Shown here piece after piece: positions 48,076-58,383 of a stretch of 64,000 bases of DNA (position 1 is its first letter; each line of letters begins with the position of its first letter). Source of the stretch: Pseudomonas poae (lineage in GTDB: Bacteria > Pseudomonadota > Gammaproteobacteria > Pseudomonadales > Pseudomonadaceae); the NCBI RefSeq assembly GCF_001439785.1, contig NZ_JYLI01000003.1:62001-126000 (forward strand), in the 5' to 3' direction. The notes under the pieces were generated by a model. That model did no database searches and was not told the origin of the DNA. It was given only the letters and a program-made list of their open reading frames with translations. Position numbers and translations under genes: made by a program.

Positions 48076-50907
48076 ATGACCGACTATAAAGCCACGCTAA
48101 ACCTTCCGGACACCGCCTTCCCAATGAAGGCCGGCCTGCCACAGCGCGAACCGCAGATCCTGCAGCGCTGGGACAGTATTGGCCTGTACGGTAAGTTGCG
48201 CGAAATTGGCAAGGATCGTCCGAAATTCGTGCTGCACGACGGCCCTCCTTATGCCAACGGCACGATTCACATCGGTCATGCGCTGAACAAGATTCTCAAG
48301 GACATGATCCTGCGCTCCAAAACCCTGTCGGGCTTCGATGCGCCGTATGTCCCGGGTTGGGACTGCCACGGGCTGCCGATCGAACACAAGGTCGAAGTGA
48401 CCCACGGCAAGAACCTGGGCGCCGATAAAACCCGCGAGCTGTGCCGTGCCTACGCCACCGAGCAGATCGAGGGGCAGAAGTCCGAATTCATCCGCCTGGG
48501 TGTGCTGGCCGAGTGGGACAACCCCTACAAGACCATGAATTTCAAGAACGAGGCCGGTGAAATCCGCGCCCTGGCCGAAATCGTCAAGGGCGGTTTCGTG
48601 TTCAAGGGCCTCAAGCCCGTGAACTGGTGCTTCGACTGCGGTTCGGCGCTGGCTGAGGCAGAAGTCGAATACGAAGACAAGAAGTCTTCGACCATCGATG
48701 TGGCCTTCCCGATCGCTGACGAAGCCAAACTGGCCCAGGCGTTCGGCCTGGCGAGCCTGAGCAAGCCGGCGGCCATCGTGATCTGGACCACCACCCCGTG
48801 GACCATCCCGGCCAACCAGGCGTTGAACGTGCACCCTGAATTCACCTATGCCCTGGTGGATGTGGGTGATCGCCTGCTGGTGCTGGCCGAAGAAATGGTC
48901 GAGGCGTGCCTGGCACGCTACGAACTGCAAGGTTCGGTCATCGCCACCACCACCGGCTCCGCACTGGAGCTGATCAATTTCCGTCATCCGTTCTATGACC
49001 GCCTGTCGCCGGTGTATCTGGCCGAATATGTCGAGTTGGGTTCGGGTACGGGCGTGGTGCACTCCGCGCCGGCGTATGGCGTGGACGACTTCGTGACCTG
49101 CAAGGCCTATGGCATGGTCAACGACGAGATCCTCAACCCGGTGCAGAGCAACGGCGTCTATGCACCGTCTCTGGAGTTCTTCGGCGGCCAGTTCATCTTC
49201 AAGGCCAACGAACCGATCATCGAAAAACTGACGGAAGTCGGTGCGCTGCTGCACACCGAAACCATCAAACACAGCTACATGCACTGCTGGCGCCACAAGA
49301 CTCCGCTGATCTACCGCGCCACCGCGCAGTGGTTTATCGGTATGGATAAACAGCCCGCCAGCGGCGACACCCTGCGCAACCGCGCAATCAGCGCCATCGA
49401 AGACACCAAGTTCGTCCCGGCCTGGGGCCAGGCGCGTCTGCACTCGATGATCGCCAACCGTCCGGACTGGTGCATCTCCCGCCAGCGCAACTGGGGCGTG
49501 CCGATCCCGTTCTTCCTCAACAAGGAAAGTGGCGAACTGCACCCGCGCACCGTCGAATTGATGGAGGTCGTGGCCCAGCGCGTCGAGCAGGAAGGCATCG
49601 AAGCCTGGTTCAAGATGGACGCCGCCGAGCTGTTGGGCGACGAAGCGCCGCTGTACGACAAGATCAGCGACACCCTCGACGTGTGGTTCGACTCCGGCAC
49701 CACCCACTGGCACGTGCTGCGCGGTTCCCACCCGATGGGCCACGAGACCGGCCCGCGGGCCGACCTGTACCTGGAAGGCTCGGACCAGCACCGTGGCTGG
49801 TTCCACTCGTCATTGCTGACCGGCTGCGCCATCGACAACCACGCGCCGTACCGCGAACTGCTGACCCACGGTTTCACCGTCGACGAGACGGGCCGCAAGA
49901 TGTCCAAGTCGCTCAAAAACGTGATCGAACCGAAAAAAATCAACGACACCCTGGGCGCCGACATCATGCGTCTGTGGGTAGCGTCGACCGATTACTCGGG
50001 CGAGATTGCTGTTTCCGAGCAGATCCTGGCGCGCAGCGCCGATGCCTACCGACGCATCCGCAATACCGCACGCTTCATGCTGTCGAACCTGACCGGCTTC
50101 AATCCGGCCACCGACCTGCTGCCGGCAGAAGACATGCTCGCCCTGGACCGTTGGGCCGTGGACCGTACCCTGTTGCTGCAGCGCGAGTTGCAGGAGCACT
50201 ACGGCGAATACCGCTTCTGGAACGTCTACTCCAAGATCCACAACTTCTGCGTGCAGGAGCTGGGTGGTTTCTACCTCGACATCATCAAGGACCGCCAGTA
50301 CACCACCGCTGCCAACAGCACGGCGCGCCGCTCTGCGCAGACCGCGCTGTACCACATCAGTGAAGCACTGGTGCGCTGGATCTCGCCGATCCTGGCGTTC
50401 ACCGCAGACGAGTTGTGGGAATACCTGCCGGGCGAGCGTAATGAGTCCGTGATGCTCAACACCTGGTATGAAGGCCTGACCGAACTGCCGGCCGACTTCG
50501 AACTGGGCCGCGAGTACTGGGAAGGCGTGATGGCCGTCAAGGTTGCGGTGAACAAGGAGCTGGAAGTCCAGCGTGCGGCCAAGGCCGTGGGTGGCAACCT
50601 GCAAGCCGAAGTCACACTGTTTGCCGAGGAGGGCCTGACCGCCGACCTGAGCAAACTGAGCAACGAACTGCGCTTCGTGCTGATCACCTCCACCGCGAGC
50701 CTGGCACCGTATGCCCAGGCGCCGGCAGACGCGGTCGCCACCGAGGTGCCAGGCCTCAAGCTCAAAGTGGTCAAGTCGGCCTTCCCCAAGTGCGCCCGTT
50801 GCTGGCACTGCCGTGAAGATGTCGGCGTGAACCCTGAGCATCCGGAAATCTGTGGTCGTTGCGTCGACAACATCACCGGTAGCGGCGAGGTTCGCCACTA
50901 TGCCTGA
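48076..50907 (+). CDS. ileS: Isoleucine-tRNA ligase
   Basis: 943 residues, a class I synthetase. HIGH motif in '[17 protein letters not shown]' near residue 58-68, a large editing domain, KMSKS in '[10 protein letters not shown]' near residue 610, and a C-terminal zinc finger with four Cys pairs ('[20 protein letters not shown]', 'CGRC'). This is the bacterial mupirocin-sensitive-type architecture. Its end overlaps lspA by 8 bp. Confidence 0.98.
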   Translation: MTDYKATLNLPDTAFPMKAGLPQREPQILQRWDSIGLYGKLREIGKDRPKFVLHDGPPYANGTIHIGHALNKILKDMILRSKTLSGFDAPYVPGWDCHGLPIEHKVEVTHGKNLGADKTRELCRAYATEQIEGQKSEFIRLGVLAEWDNPYKTMNFKNEAGEIRALAEIVKGGFVFKGLKPVNWCFDCGSALAEAEVEYEDKKSSTIDVAFPIADEAKLAQAFGLASLSKPAAIVIWTTTPWTIPANQALNVHPEFTYALVDVGDRLLVLAEEMVEACLARYELQGSVIATTTGSALELINFRHPFYDRLSPVYLAEYVELGSGTGVVHSAPAYGVDDFVTCKAYGMVNDEILNPVQSNGVYAPSLEFFGGQFIFKANEPIIEKLTEVGALLHTETIKHSYMHCWRHKTPLIYRATAQWFIGMDKQPASGDTLRNRAISAIEDTKFVPAWGQARLHSMIANRPDWCISRQRNWGVPIPFFLNKESGELHPRTVELMEVVAQRVEQEGIEAWFKMDAAELLGDEAPLYDKISDTLDVWFDSGTTHWHVLRGSHPMGHETGPRADLYLEGSDQHRGWFHSSLLTGCAIDNHAPYRELLTHGFTVDETGRKMSKSLKNVIEPKKINDTLGADIMRLWVASTDYSGEIAVSEQILARSADAYRRIRNTARFMLSNLTGFNPATDLLPAEDMLALDRWAVDRTLLLQRELQEHYGEYRFWNVYSKIHNFCVQELGGFYLDIIKDRQYTTAANSTARRSAQTALYHISEALVRWISPILAFTADELWEYLPGERNESVMLNTWYEGLTELPADFELGREYWEGVMAVKVAVNKELEVQRAAKAVGGNLQAEVTLFAEEGLTADLSKLSNELRFVLITSTASLAPYAQAPADAVATEVPGLKLKVVKSAFPKCARCWHCREDVGVNPEHPEICGRCVDNITGSGEVRHYA

Positions 50908-51412
50908 GGCCACTAGCCGTTTCGGACGCCTGGGCTGGCTCGTATTGAGCGTGCTGGTGCTGGTCATCGATCAGGTCAGCAAGGCTCATTTCGAAGGCTC
51001 CCTGGAAATGTTCCAGCAAATCGTGGTGATCCCGGATTACTTCAGCTGGACCCTGGCCTACAACACCGGCGCCGCCTTCAGCTTCCTGGCTGACGGCGGC
51101 GGCTGGCAGCGCTGGCTGTTTGCCCTGATCGCCGTGGTGGTCAGCGCGGTGCTGGTGGTATGGCTCAAGCGCCTGGGGCGCGATGACACCTGGCTCGCCA
51201 TCGCTCTGGCGCTGGTGCTGGGCGGCGCGTTGGGCAACCTGTACGACCGCATTGCCCTGGGTCATGTGATCGACTTCATCCTGGTGCATTGGCAGAACCG
51301 TCACTATTTCCCGGCGTTCAACTTTGCAGACAGCGCCATCACCGTCGGTGCAATCATGCTTGCGCTGGATATGTTCAAAAGCAAGAAGACCGGAGCGTCC
51401 GCCAATGACTGA
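50900..51412 (+). CDS. lspA: Lipoprotein signal peptidase
   Basis: 170 residues with four membrane helices. The catalytic Asp residues are in '[20 protein letters not shown]' and '[11 protein letters not shown]', the two signature blocks; '[12 protein letters not shown]' is also conserved. It cleaves prolipoproteins after lipidation. The start overlaps the ileS stop by 8 bp, and a longer upstream in-frame extension would lie in ileS. Confidence 0.97.
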   Translation: MPEATSRFGRLGWLVLSVLVLVIDQVSKAHFEGSLEMFQQIVVIPDYFSWTLAYNTGAAFSFLADGGGWQRWLFALIAVVVSAVLVVWLKRLGRDDTWLAIALALVLGGALGNLYDRIALGHVIDFILVHWQNRHYFPAFNFADSAITVGAIMLALDMFKSKKTGASAND

Positions 51413-51857
51413 TCATGAAGTGGCTGAACAACGCATCGGCCAAAACACGCAAGTCACCTTGCATTTTGCGCTGCGCCTTGAGAATGGCGACACCGTCGAC
51501 AGCACGTTTGACAAGGCCCCGGCCACCTTCAAGGTAGGCGATGGCAACTTGCTGCCGGGTTTCGAAGCGGCGCTGTTCGGCTTCAAGGCCGGCGACAAGC
51601 GCACCCTGCAGATCCTGCCGGAGAACGCCTTTGGCCAGCCTAATCCGCAAAACCTGCAGATCATCCCGCGTTCGCAGTTCCAGGACATGGACCTGTCGGA
51701 AGGTTTGCTGGTGATCTTCAATGATGCGGCAAATACCGAGTTGCCCGGTGTGGTCAAAACCTTCGATGACGCGCAAGTGACCATCGACTTTAACCACCCG
51801 CTGGCCGGTAAAACCTTGACGTTCGACGTTGAAATCATCGACGTTAAAGCGCTGTAA
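51405..51857 (+). CDS. fkpB: FKBP-type peptidyl-prolyl isomerase FkpB (SlpA)
   Basis: 150 residues: FKBP domain ('VTLHFALRLENGDTVDSTFDK', 'LLPGFEAALFGFKAGDKRT', 'DFNHPLAGKTLTFDV') without the His tail of SlyD. Its ATG overlaps the lspA stop by 8 bp. It is separated from ispH by a REP pair, where most genera have fkpB-ispH adjacent. Confidence 0.94.
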   Translation: MTDHEVAEQRIGQNTQVTLHFALRLENGDTVDSTFDKAPATFKVGDGNLLPGFEAALFGFKAGDKRTLQILPENAFGQPNPQNLQIIPRSQFQDMDLSEGLLVIFNDAANTELPGVVKTFDDAQVTIDFNHPLAGKTLTFDVEIIDVKAL

Positions 51858-51862
51858 CTAAA

Positions 51863-51950
51863 TGTGGGAGGGGGCTTGCTCCCGATAGCAGTGTGTCAGG
51901 TATGAAAAATTGACTGACCCACCGCCGTCGGAAGCAAGCCCCCTCCCACC
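51863..51950. repeat. Paired REP repeat between fkpB and ispH
   Basis: TGTGGGAGGGGGCTTGCTCCCGAT / GGAAGCAAGCCCCCTCCCAC inverted pair around a core with GACTGACCCACCGC. It interrupts the otherwise tight lspA-fkpB-ispH row. Confidence 0.88.
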
Positions 51951-52021
51951 TTTGATTTCCACAGGCAGTTCGGCCAGCATCAAAACCTGACTCAAACTGG
52001 CTGCAAGACACGAGGCACAGC

Positions 52022-52969
52022 ATGCAAATCAAACTCGCCAACCCCCGTGGCTTCTGCGCCGGCGTGGACCGGGCGATCGAAATCGTCAACCGCGCCCTGG
52101 AAGTCTTCGGGCCGCCGATTTACGTGCGTCATGAAGTTGTCCACAACAAATTCGTGGTCGAAGACTTGCGCGCACGCGGTGCCATTTTTGTCGAAGAGCT
52201 CGACCAGGTGCCGGACGACGTAATCGTTATCTTCAGCGCCCACGGGGTGTCCCAGGCCGTGCGCACCGAAGCGGCGGGCCGAGGCCTTAAAGTATTCGAT
52301 GCCACCTGCCCGCTGGTCACCAAGGTGCACATCGAAGTGGCGCGCTACAGTCGCGACGGCCGGGAATGCATTCTGATTGGCCATGCCGGTCACCCGGAAG
52401 TCGAAGGCACCATGGGCCAGTATGACGCCACTAACGGCGGCTCCATCTATCTGGTGGAAGACGAAAAAGACGTCGCCAGCCTGCAGGTGCACAATCCCGA
52501 GCGTTTGGCTTTCGTGACCCAGACCACGTTGTCCATGGACGACACGAGCCGTGTCATCGATGCCTTGCGCACCCGCTTTCCGGCCATTGGCGGCCCGCGC
52601 AAGGACGACATCTGCTACGCCACGCAGAACCGCCAGGATGCGGTCAAGCAACTGGCCGACGAATGCGACGTGGTGCTGGTGGTCGGCAGCCCCAACAGCT
52701 CCAACTCCAACCGCTTGCGCGAGCTGGCTGAGCGGATGGCGACACCGGCATACCTGATCGACGGTGCCGAAGACCTGCAGCGCAGCTGGTTCGACGGTGT
52801 TGAGCGCATCGGCATTACCGCTGGCGCCTCGGCTCCGGAAGTATTGGTGCGCGGCGTGATCCAGCAACTGCATGCCTGGGGTGCGACCGGTGCCGACGAA
52901 CTGGCGGGTCGTGAAGAAAACATCACGTTCTCCATGCCCAAGGAGCTGCGGGTTCGTTCGCTGCTTTGA
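52022..52969 (+). CDS. ispH: 4-hydroxy-3-methylbut-2-enyl diphosphate reductase
   Basis: 315 residues, the iron-sulfur enzyme that ends the MEP pathway. Three conserved Cys (FCAGV, '[11 protein letters not shown]', '[10 protein letters not shown]') and the [17 protein letters not shown] blocks are present. Its 3' end overlaps the convergent fimT frame by 47 bp. Confidence 0.97.
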   Translation: MQIKLANPRGFCAGVDRAIEIVNRALEVFGPPIYVRHEVVHNKFVVEDLRARGAIFVEELDQVPDDVIVIFSAHGVSQAVRTEAAGRGLKVFDATCPLVTKVHIEVARYSRDGRECILIGHAGHPEVEGTMGQYDATNGGSIYLVEDEKDVASLQVHNPERLAFVTQTTLSMDDTSRVIDALRTRFPAIGGPRKDDICYATQNRQDAVKQLADECDVVLVVGSPNSSNSNRLRELAERMATPAYLIDGAEDLQRSWFDGVERIGITAGASAPEVLVRGVIQQLHAWGATGADELAGREENITFSMPKELRVRSLL

Positions 52970-53504
52970 TTGCCAGGGTGCCGGAGCTACTCCGGCACAA
53001 CGCCTGCTCGGCCCTGTCGCTGCGCAGGCTGATGCGTCCGCTGGGCGCCAGTACCACCTGATACAGGCTCAGCGCCAAATCCGCGTCGCACACGTGCACA
53101 GTGCCTGCACGAAACCCTCCGCCGACAAATACCGGCTCGCCTATCCCACTGAACCGCACCTGGCTTCTAACCGGACTGTTACCTGCCATCGGCACGCGTG
53201 CGCTGTCCTGGCGTACCCGCAACACTGGATTATCGTCATCCTGATAACCGCGTCCGTTTATATCCACCACCACACGCCATCCACGGCTCCAATCGTCGTC
53301 CACGGAGTGAATGATTACGGGCTGATTCCGCGCGATGGCCTCAGTGCGCGCGTAGCGCATGCCGCTGGCCAGGGATTGCGCGGCCTCCTGGCGGTGCCGG
53401 GAATCCAGCAAACCTTTGAAACCTGGCACGGCCAAATGCGCCAGGATGCCGCTCATGATCAAGCCCAGCAGCAGTTCGATCAGGGTAAAGCCCCGTTGTT
53501 TCAT
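52923..53504 (-). CDS. fimT: Type IV minor pilin / pseudopilin FimT (GspH family)
   Basis: 193 residues. Prepilin leader MKQRG followed by [24 protein letters not shown], with cleavage at G/F and Glu5. The body shows the GspH domain ('[18 protein letters not shown]', '[13 protein letters not shown]'). It primes type IV pilus assembly and in relatives helps DNA uptake. The start at the leader (53504) is chosen. The last ~15 codons run through a hairpin and into the end of ispH, a longer C-terminus than usual for this family. Confidence 0.88.
   Translation of the reverse strand: MKQRGFTLIELLLGLIMSGILAHLAVPGFKGLLDSRHRQEAAQSLASGMRYARTEAIARNQPVIIHSVDDDWSRGWRVVVDINGRGYQDDDNPVLRVRQDSARVPMAGNSPVRSQVRFSGIGEPVFVGGGFRAGTVHVCDADLALSLYQVVLAPSGRISLRSDRAEQALCRSSSGTLAIKAANEPAAPWAWRT
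52979..52999. terminator. Hairpin inside the fimT 3' end, just after ispH stop
   Basis: GTGCCGGAG / CTCCGGCAC with a 3-nt loop, 9 bp after the ispH stop. No T tract on either side. It could end the ispH transcript, but it lies within the fimT reading frame. Confidence 0.5.
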
Positions 53505-53659
53505 AAGTCGTCCCTCCATGGACCGGCTGAGTATTGAAGTGGCCTGTTCAGGTATAGCGCTCAAGTCCCTGCGTTGAATGATGGCCTTAATGTCCAAAGT
53601 ATTTCGCTTTGTTCCCGCAGCGGCGGGGGTGAAAAAGCGACGCTAGTCTTGGGTCGCAC

Positions 53660-53682
53660 CGCAGGAGTTTCCTGCGTTTTTT
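53660..53682 (+). terminator. Intrinsic terminator in the leader between fimT and pilV
   Basis: Plus-strand stem CGCAGGA / TCCTGCG with loop GTT and a T6 tract, 28 bp before the pilV start codon. fimT and pilV diverge, so no upstream gene needs this terminator. It would stop transcripts starting in 53510-53650, as a pilV-operon attenuator or as the end of a small RNA. Confidence 0.65.
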
Positions 53683-53710
53683 CGGCCCTCGACATGGATA
53701 ACGACGGTAA

Positions 53711-54184
53711 ATGCCTGCCTGCCCAACCTCCTTTTGTCCCAAGTGCCAAGCGGGCATGACTCTGATCGAAGTGCTGGTGGCGATGCTCATGCTCACCGTC
53801 GGTCTGTTGGGCGCGGCGGTGGTCCAGCTCAACGCGCTCAAGTACACCGACAGCGCGCGCATGATCAGCCAGGCCAGCTTTATCGCCTACGACCTGCTCG
53901 ACCGCATGCGCGCCAATGTCGGGGCTGATTACGCATGGGCACGCACCGAGTACGCGCCGCCGGCCAGTTCCAGCGCCAGCGTGCGTGACCTCGACTTGCA
54001 TGATTTCGACGCCAATATCGTCGCGTTTGCCGGTGAAAGTGCCAAGGGGGCGGTCACCCTTCGCGGTAGCGAAGTAATCGTCAGTATCAGTTGGGATGAC
54101 GCGCGGGGCTCGAACGTCAGTGGGGCACGGCAAACCTTCAGCCTGACCGGCCGTATCACCGGCGACGCGGATGTTGCGCCATGA
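53711..54184 (+). CDS. pilV: Type IV pilus minor pilin PilV
   Basis: 157 residues. A 15-residue leader ends with G before MTLIEVLVAMLMLTVGLLGAAVVQLNAL, the PilV/N-methylation signature with Glu5. The body lacks known domains beyond PilV. The start is uncertain (weak ribosome-binding site), but the leader fits. It overlaps pilW by 4 bp. Confidence 0.9.
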   Translation: MPACPTSFCPKCQAGMTLIEVLVAMLMLTVGLLGAAVVQLNALKYTDSARMISQASFIAYDLLDRMRANVGADYAWARTEYAPPASSSASVRDLDLHDFDANIVAFAGESAKGAVTLRGSEVIVSISWDDARGSNVSGARQTFSLTGRITGDADVAP

Positions 54185-54888
54185 ATCGTGCTGATCGAGG
54201 TTTCAGTCTGGTGGAAATGCTGCTGGCGTTGGCAGTTGGCCTGCTGTTGACGCTGGGTGTCAGTCATGTGGCGATCAGTGCCCGAGCGTCCCAGGCCAGC
54301 CAGCAGGCGGCAATGCTGTTGCAGGATGATGCACGCTTCGTGCTCAGCAAAATGATTCAGGACATTCGGCAGGTGGGCATGTTTGGTTGCCAGTCCAGGG
54401 CGTTTATCGCCGATGCGCCGTTGGCGTTTGATCGGCCGATCAGTTGGGCCGTAACGGGCAGCTCCAGATCGCTGACGTTGGTGACGGCCGATGTGGGAGA
54501 GGGCAACGGCCTGCCGGATTGGACGGTGCTGTCCGACTGTTCCGGCCATGCGCAAGCCTTTGCCGGAGCTCCTCCTTCGGTAGCCCCTGGGCAGATACGC
54601 TTCGCGATACGGCAATTGACCTACACCTTCGAGTCGGGCCAGTTGAAGGTCAGCACACCGGCGGCCCCGGCAAAAACGGTGTTGGTGGATAGCGTGCAGG
54701 CGTTCGACTTGAGTTTTGGCGTGGCGGCTCAATCCGAGTCGCAGCATGTGTTGCGTTATGAAAAGAGCCCGGCCGACGAGTCATTGATCCGCAGCGTGCG
54801 CATTCGCTTGACACTGCAAGACCCCACCGGGCGCGTGAAAGACCAGACCTACAACGTCGTTGCGGCGTTGCGTAACCGGCTGGGGTAA
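54181..54888 (+). CDS. pilW: Type IV pilus assembly protein PilW
   Basis: 235 residues: leader 'MNRADRG' then FSLVEMLLALAVGLLLTLGVS, followed by the PilW region ('LQDDARFVLSKMIQDIRQVGMFGC'). It is one of the minor pilins that prime pilus assembly. Six bp separate it from pilX. Confidence 0.9.
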   Translation: MNRADRGFSLVEMLLALAVGLLLTLGVSHVAISARASQASQQAAMLLQDDARFVLSKMIQDIRQVGMFGCQSRAFIADAPLAFDRPISWAVTGSSRSLTLVTADVGEGNGLPDWTVLSDCSGHAQAFAGAPPSVAPGQIRFAIRQLTYTFESGQLKVSTPAAPAKTVLVDSVQAFDLSFGVAAQSESQHVLRYEKSPADESLIRSVRIRLTLQDPTGRVKDQTYNVVAALRNRLG

Positions 54889-54894
54889 GGGGAT

Positions 54895-55425
54895 ATGGCA
54901 GGTAAGCGCGCACTTCACCATCGGCAGGCGGGCATGGTGTTATTGATCAGCCTCGTGTTCCTGCTGCTGTTGTCACTGGCCGGTTTGTCGTCGATGCAGG
55001 GTGCGGTGTCCCAGCAGAAAAGCGCGGGCAGTGCATGGCATCGCAATCAATCGCTGCAACGTGCCGAAAGTGGCCTGCGATTGGGTGAGTCGAGTCTGCG
55101 TCGAACCGCTGCCGCATGGCCAGTGTGTGCATCGGTCAAGGCCTGTGCGCCACCGCAGGAGTCGTCCGCAGTGATGGGGCCAGGGACTCATCCTGTTTCG
55201 ACAGTGAAGTGGATAGCCATGCCGGACGGTGTTTATGGGATCCAGTCGCTCGGGCCGGCAGAGGGCCTGCTGCATCTGCCGCCGCACACCCCGGCGGCAC
55301 TGTATCGGATCACGGCCGTGGGGATCAGCGGACAGGTACGCACTGTGCTGGAGGCCATGTACGCGCAGGTGGGAGAGGGGCAGGGCGCGCGGTATCGGCG
55401 GGTCCTGTGGCGACAGTTGCATTAA
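54895..55425 (+). CDS. pilX: Type IV pilus assembly protein PilX
   Basis: 176 residues. The N-terminal segment 'QAGMVLLISLVFLLLLSLAGLSSMQGA' is the PilX hydrophobic region, which as in other PilX proteins lacks the glutamate seen in major pilins. 'QRAESGLRLGE' corresponds to the PilX_N domain. In P. aeruginosa pilY1 follows; here the next gene is pilE after 11 bp. Confidence 0.85.
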   Translation: MAGKRALHHRQAGMVLLISLVFLLLLSLAGLSSMQGAVSQQKSAGSAWHRNQSLQRAESGLRLGESSLRRTAAAWPVCASVKACAPPQESSAVMGPGTHPVSTVKWIAMPDGVYGIQSLGPAEGLLHLPPHTPAALYRITAVGISGQVRTVLEAMYAQVGEGQGARYRRVLWRQLH

Positions 55426-55436
55426 GGAGATCTGTA

Positions 55437-55838
55437 ATGGGCATGGAGAACCGGGGTTTCACCCTGATCGAGTTACTGATCGCCGTGGCGATCATCGCGT
55501 TGCTGGCCGGTATTGCCTATCCCGGCTACAGCGGCCATGTAAAAAAAGCCTATCGCGCAGAAATCGTCGCGTTGCTGACAGATCAGGCGCAGCATCTGGA
55601 GCGCTTTTACAGCCGGAACGGCACCTTTATTGATGCGAGCGGCGTCAGTGATGGCAATGATCGCTATAGAATCACGGCTGCATTGGGCCTCCATGCATTC
55701 AGCCTGCTCGCGACGCCTGTCGCCGACTCGGTGATGGCGACCGATCCCTGCGCAGCGTTCGGTCTCGCCAGCACCGGGGAACGCACCAACCCGGGGGCGA
55801 TGCCCGACATGTCGCGCAAGACATGCTGGGGGCAGTGA
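55437..55838 (+). CDS. pilE: Type IV minor pilin PilE
   Basis: 133 residues: short leader MGMENRG, then FTLIELLIAVAIIALLAGIAYPGY with Glu5, and the PilE-like body ('DQAQHLERFYSRNGTF'). The C-terminal region has two Cys that could form a disulfide, as in minor pilins. An AAGGAGA ribosome-binding site lies 6-7 nt before the ATG. It ends the minor pilin operon. Confidence 0.9.
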   Translation: MGMENRGFTLIELLIAVAIIALLAGIAYPGYSGHVKKAYRAEIVALLTDQAQHLERFYSRNGTFIDASGVSDGNDRYRITAALGLHAFSLLATPVADSVMATDPCAAFGLASTGERTNPGAMPDMSRKTCWGQ

Positions 55839-55900
55839 TGAGCGTGCAGGAAGATTGGGCGCCGGGCGCGCCTTTCCCTTTTTATCGGCTGGATCAAATA

Positions 55901-57010
55901 ATGGCTAAGCAACAGCAAGTGGTGATTGTCGGCGGCGGTGTAATTGGATTGCTGACGGCGTTCAACCTTGCCACTCAAGGGCTGGCGGTGGCTCTGCTGG
56001 ACCGCGCGGGTCTGGGCCAGGAGTCCTCCTGGGCGGGGGGCGGGATTGTTTCGCCGCTGTACCCGTGGCGTTACAGCCCGGCAGTCACTGCGCTGGCCCA
56101 CTGGTCACAGGATTTTTATCCACAGCTGGCAGCGCAATTATTTGCCGCAACCGGCGTCGATCCGGAGGTGCACACCACCGGTTTGTACTGGCTGGACCTG
56201 GATGACGAAAACGCAGCGCTGGCCTGGGCTGCCCGCGAAGATCGACCGTTGAGCAAAGTCGACGTTTCGGCGGCGCATGATGCGGTTCCCGTATTGGGCG
56301 GCAGTTACTCCCAGGCCATTTACATGGCAAACGTGGCCAATGTGCGCAATCCGCGCCTGGTCAAATCCCTCAAGGCTGCTTTGCTTGCCTTGCCCGGTGT
56401 GACCCTTCACGAACAGTGCGAGGTCGACGGGTTCGTTTTGGACGGTGACGCGGTGGTGGGCGTGAACACGCCGGCAGGGCCGATCCTGGGTGATCAGGTA
56501 GTACTCGCAGCAGGTGCCTGGAGCGGGGAGCTACTGGGCAAACTGGGCTTGGCGCTGCCCGTGGAGCCGGTCAAGGGGCAGATGATTCTGTACAGATGTG
56601 CGCCTGATTTTTTATCGAGCATGGTGCTGGCCAAGGGGCGCTATGCGATTCCCCGGCGCGATGGTCACATTCTGATCGGCAGCACCCTGGAGCACGCTGG
56701 ATTCGACAAGACGCCAACCCAATACGCGTTGGAAAGCCTCAAGGCCTCGGCCGAGGAATTGATACCCGTGCTGGCGGATGCCGAAGTGGTTGGCCATTGG
56801 GCTGGTTTGCGCCCAGGCTCGCCGGAGGGCATTCCTTATATCGGCGAGGTGCCGGGCTTCAAGGGGCTGTGGCTCAACTGCGGGCATTACCGCAATGGCC
56901 TGGTGCTTGCCCCGGCATCCTGTCAGTTGTTCGCTGACTTGCTGCTTGAGCGGAGGCCGATCATCGACCCCGCACCCTATGCGCCCGCAGGTCGACTCAA
57001 CGCTGGATAG
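55901..57010 (+). CDS. thiO: Glycine oxidase ThiO
   Basis: 369 residues, FAD-dependent. 'VVIVGGGVIGLLTAFNLATQGL' at the N-terminus and 'GHWAGLRPGSPEGIPYIGE' near the C-terminus are the DAO-family marks of ThiO. It oxidises glycine to the imine for thiazole synthesis. The ATG at 55901 gives the standard N-terminus; the open frame upstream overlaps pilE. It overlaps the next convergent gene by 14 bp. Confidence 0.92.
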   Translation: MAKQQQVVIVGGGVIGLLTAFNLATQGLAVALLDRAGLGQESSWAGGGIVSPLYPWRYSPAVTALAHWSQDFYPQLAAQLFAATGVDPEVHTTGLYWLDLDDENAALAWAAREDRPLSKVDVSAAHDAVPVLGGSYSQAIYMANVANVRNPRLVKSLKAALLALPGVTLHEQCEVDGFVLDGDAVVGVNTPAGPILGDQVVLAAGAWSGELLGKLGLALPVEPVKGQMILYRCAPDFLSSMVLAKGRYAIPRRDGHILIGSTLEHAGFDKTPTQYALESLKASAEELIPVLADAEVVGHWAGLRPGSPEGIPYIGEVPGFKGLWLNCGHYRNGLVLAPASCQLFADLLLERRPIIDPAPYAPAGRLNAG

Positions 57011-57230
57011 ATTTCGGCCCCTGCTCCAGGTGCGCCTGGGTGCAATACCAGTCCTGACGAGAGCTGATGGCGCGATCCTGCGGCAAATGCACGCCGCAGT
57101 GGGCGCAGCGCACCATCAGCGCCGCGCCGGGTTCACCGGGACGTTGCTGCCGGGCCGCCGGGCTTTTGAACTTGCGCCATAACCATACCGCGGCAGCAAT
57201 GACGGCAATCCAGAACAGTAGACGAACCAT
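56997..57230 (-). CDS. PP0621 family small membrane protein
   Basis: 77 residues: one N-terminal membrane segment (LLFWIAVIAAAVWLW), then a basic stretch and 'MVRCAHCGVHLPQDRAI', with one CxxC and a further Cys ('WYCTQAHL') that could bind zinc. The function is unknown. It is on the minus strand, its 3' end overlapping that of thiO by 14 bp. Confidence 0.82.
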   Translation of the reverse strand: MVRLLFWIAVIAAAVWLWRKFKSPAARQQRPGEPGAALMVRCAHCGVHLPQDRAISSRQDWYCTQAHLEQGPKSIQR

Positions 57231-57310
57231 GATGGGCAGTTTCTCGACAGGGAATGCGGCAGTTTAGCCAAGGACGCGGCGGGCGCACAGTGCATAAATA
57301 GGCGCCCACG

Positions 57311-57340
57311 AAAAAGGGAGCTCATCAGAGCTCCCTTTTT
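57311..57340. terminator. Intrinsic terminator between bamD and the PP0621 gene
   Basis: AAAAAGGGAGCT / AGCTCCCTTTTT with a 6-nt loop and A/T tracts on both sides; it ends the minus-strand bamD transcript. Confidence 0.92.
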
Positions 57341-57357
57341 GCGTTGCGTCGTACAGA

Positions 57358-58383
57358 TCAGTCAAACACGCCGAAGGTCATGTAGCTGAACCACGAGCGG
57401 TCCTCGTTGTTGCCAAGGGCCTGTGGCTCCTGCTCCTCGATCACATCACCGTTCTCGTCATGGGGCTTGAGCTCGGAAGGAATGGCGTCCTTGGCGTCCT
57501 GGTACTGCTTGATCACGTCCTGGTTGGCGCGGGTTTCACCTGGCGGCAACGGTGGACGGGAGTCGATCAGGCCCAGAGTGTACTTGCTCAGCCACGAACG
57601 GTTGTCGGCTTCAGCCACCTGAGGCACGAACTGGCCGTCTTTCAGGCTTGGGTGATCAGGGTAGTTGAGCTTCAGGGTTTCCAGGCTGGTGTTGGCCAGC
57701 TCGTCCAGATGCAGACGCTGGTAGGCCTCGGTCATTACCGCCAGGCCGTCACCCACCGAAGGGGTCTCCTGGAAGTTTTCCACTACATAACGGCCACGGT
57801 TGGCGGCCGCTACATAGGCCTGACGGGTCAGGTAGTAGTGGGCGACATGGATCTCGTAGGACGCCAGCAGGTTGCGCAGGTAGATCATGCGCTGCTTGGC
57901 GTCCGGCGCGTAGCGGCTGTTGGGGTAGCGGCTGGTCAGCTGGGCGAACTCGTTGTAGGAGTCGCGGGCAGCGCCGGGGTCACGCTTGGTCATGTCCAGC
58001 GGCAGGAAGCGCGCCAGCAGGCCTACGTCCTGGTCGAACGAGGTCAGACCCTTGAGGTAGTAGGCGTAGTCCACGTTCGGGTGCTGTGGATGCAGGCGGA
58101 TGAAGCGCTCGGCTGCGGACTTGGCAGCTTCCGGCTCGGCGTTCTTGTAGTTCGCGTAGATGAGCTCGAGCTGCGCCTGATCGGCGTAGCGCCCGAACGG
58201 ATAACGCGACTCCAGGGCCTTCAGCTTGGCTGTGGCGCTGGTGTAGCTATTATTGTCCAGGTCTTTCTGAGCTTGCTGGTACAGCTCGACTTCGCTCAGG
58301 TTTTCGTCGACGACGTCCTTTGTTGACGAGCAAGCAGCAGTCATGGCGAGGATGGCGATCAGCAGCAGGTGTTTCACTTGCAT
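57358..58383 (-). CDS. bamD: Outer-membrane assembly lipoprotein BamD
   Basis: 341 residues. Lipoprotein signal with lipobox ending at Cys18 (TAAC), then TPR-like repeats ('[38 protein letters not shown]'), a ComL/YfiO signature. It is essential to the BAM complex that inserts outer-membrane proteins. It is longer than E. coli BamD (about 245 residues) through a C-terminal acidic tail, as in other Pseudomonas. It is divergent from rluD, as in E. coli. Confidence 0.95.
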   Translation of the reverse strand: MQVKHLLLIAILAMTAACSSTKDVVDENLSEVELYQQAQKDLDNNSYTSATAKLKALESRYPFGRYADQAQLELIYANYKNAEPEAAKSAAERFIRLHPQHPNVDYAYYLKGLTSFDQDVGLLARFLPLDMTKRDPGAARDSYNEFAQLTSRYPNSRYAPDAKQRMIYLRNLLASYEIHVAHYYLTRQAYVAAANRGRYVVENFQETPSVGDGLAVMTEAYQRLHLDELANTSLETLKLNYPDHPSLKDGQFVPQVAEADNRSWLSKYTLGLIDSRPPLPPGETRANQDVIKQYQDAKDAIPSELKPHDENGDVIEEQEPQALGNNEDRSWFSYMTFGVFD

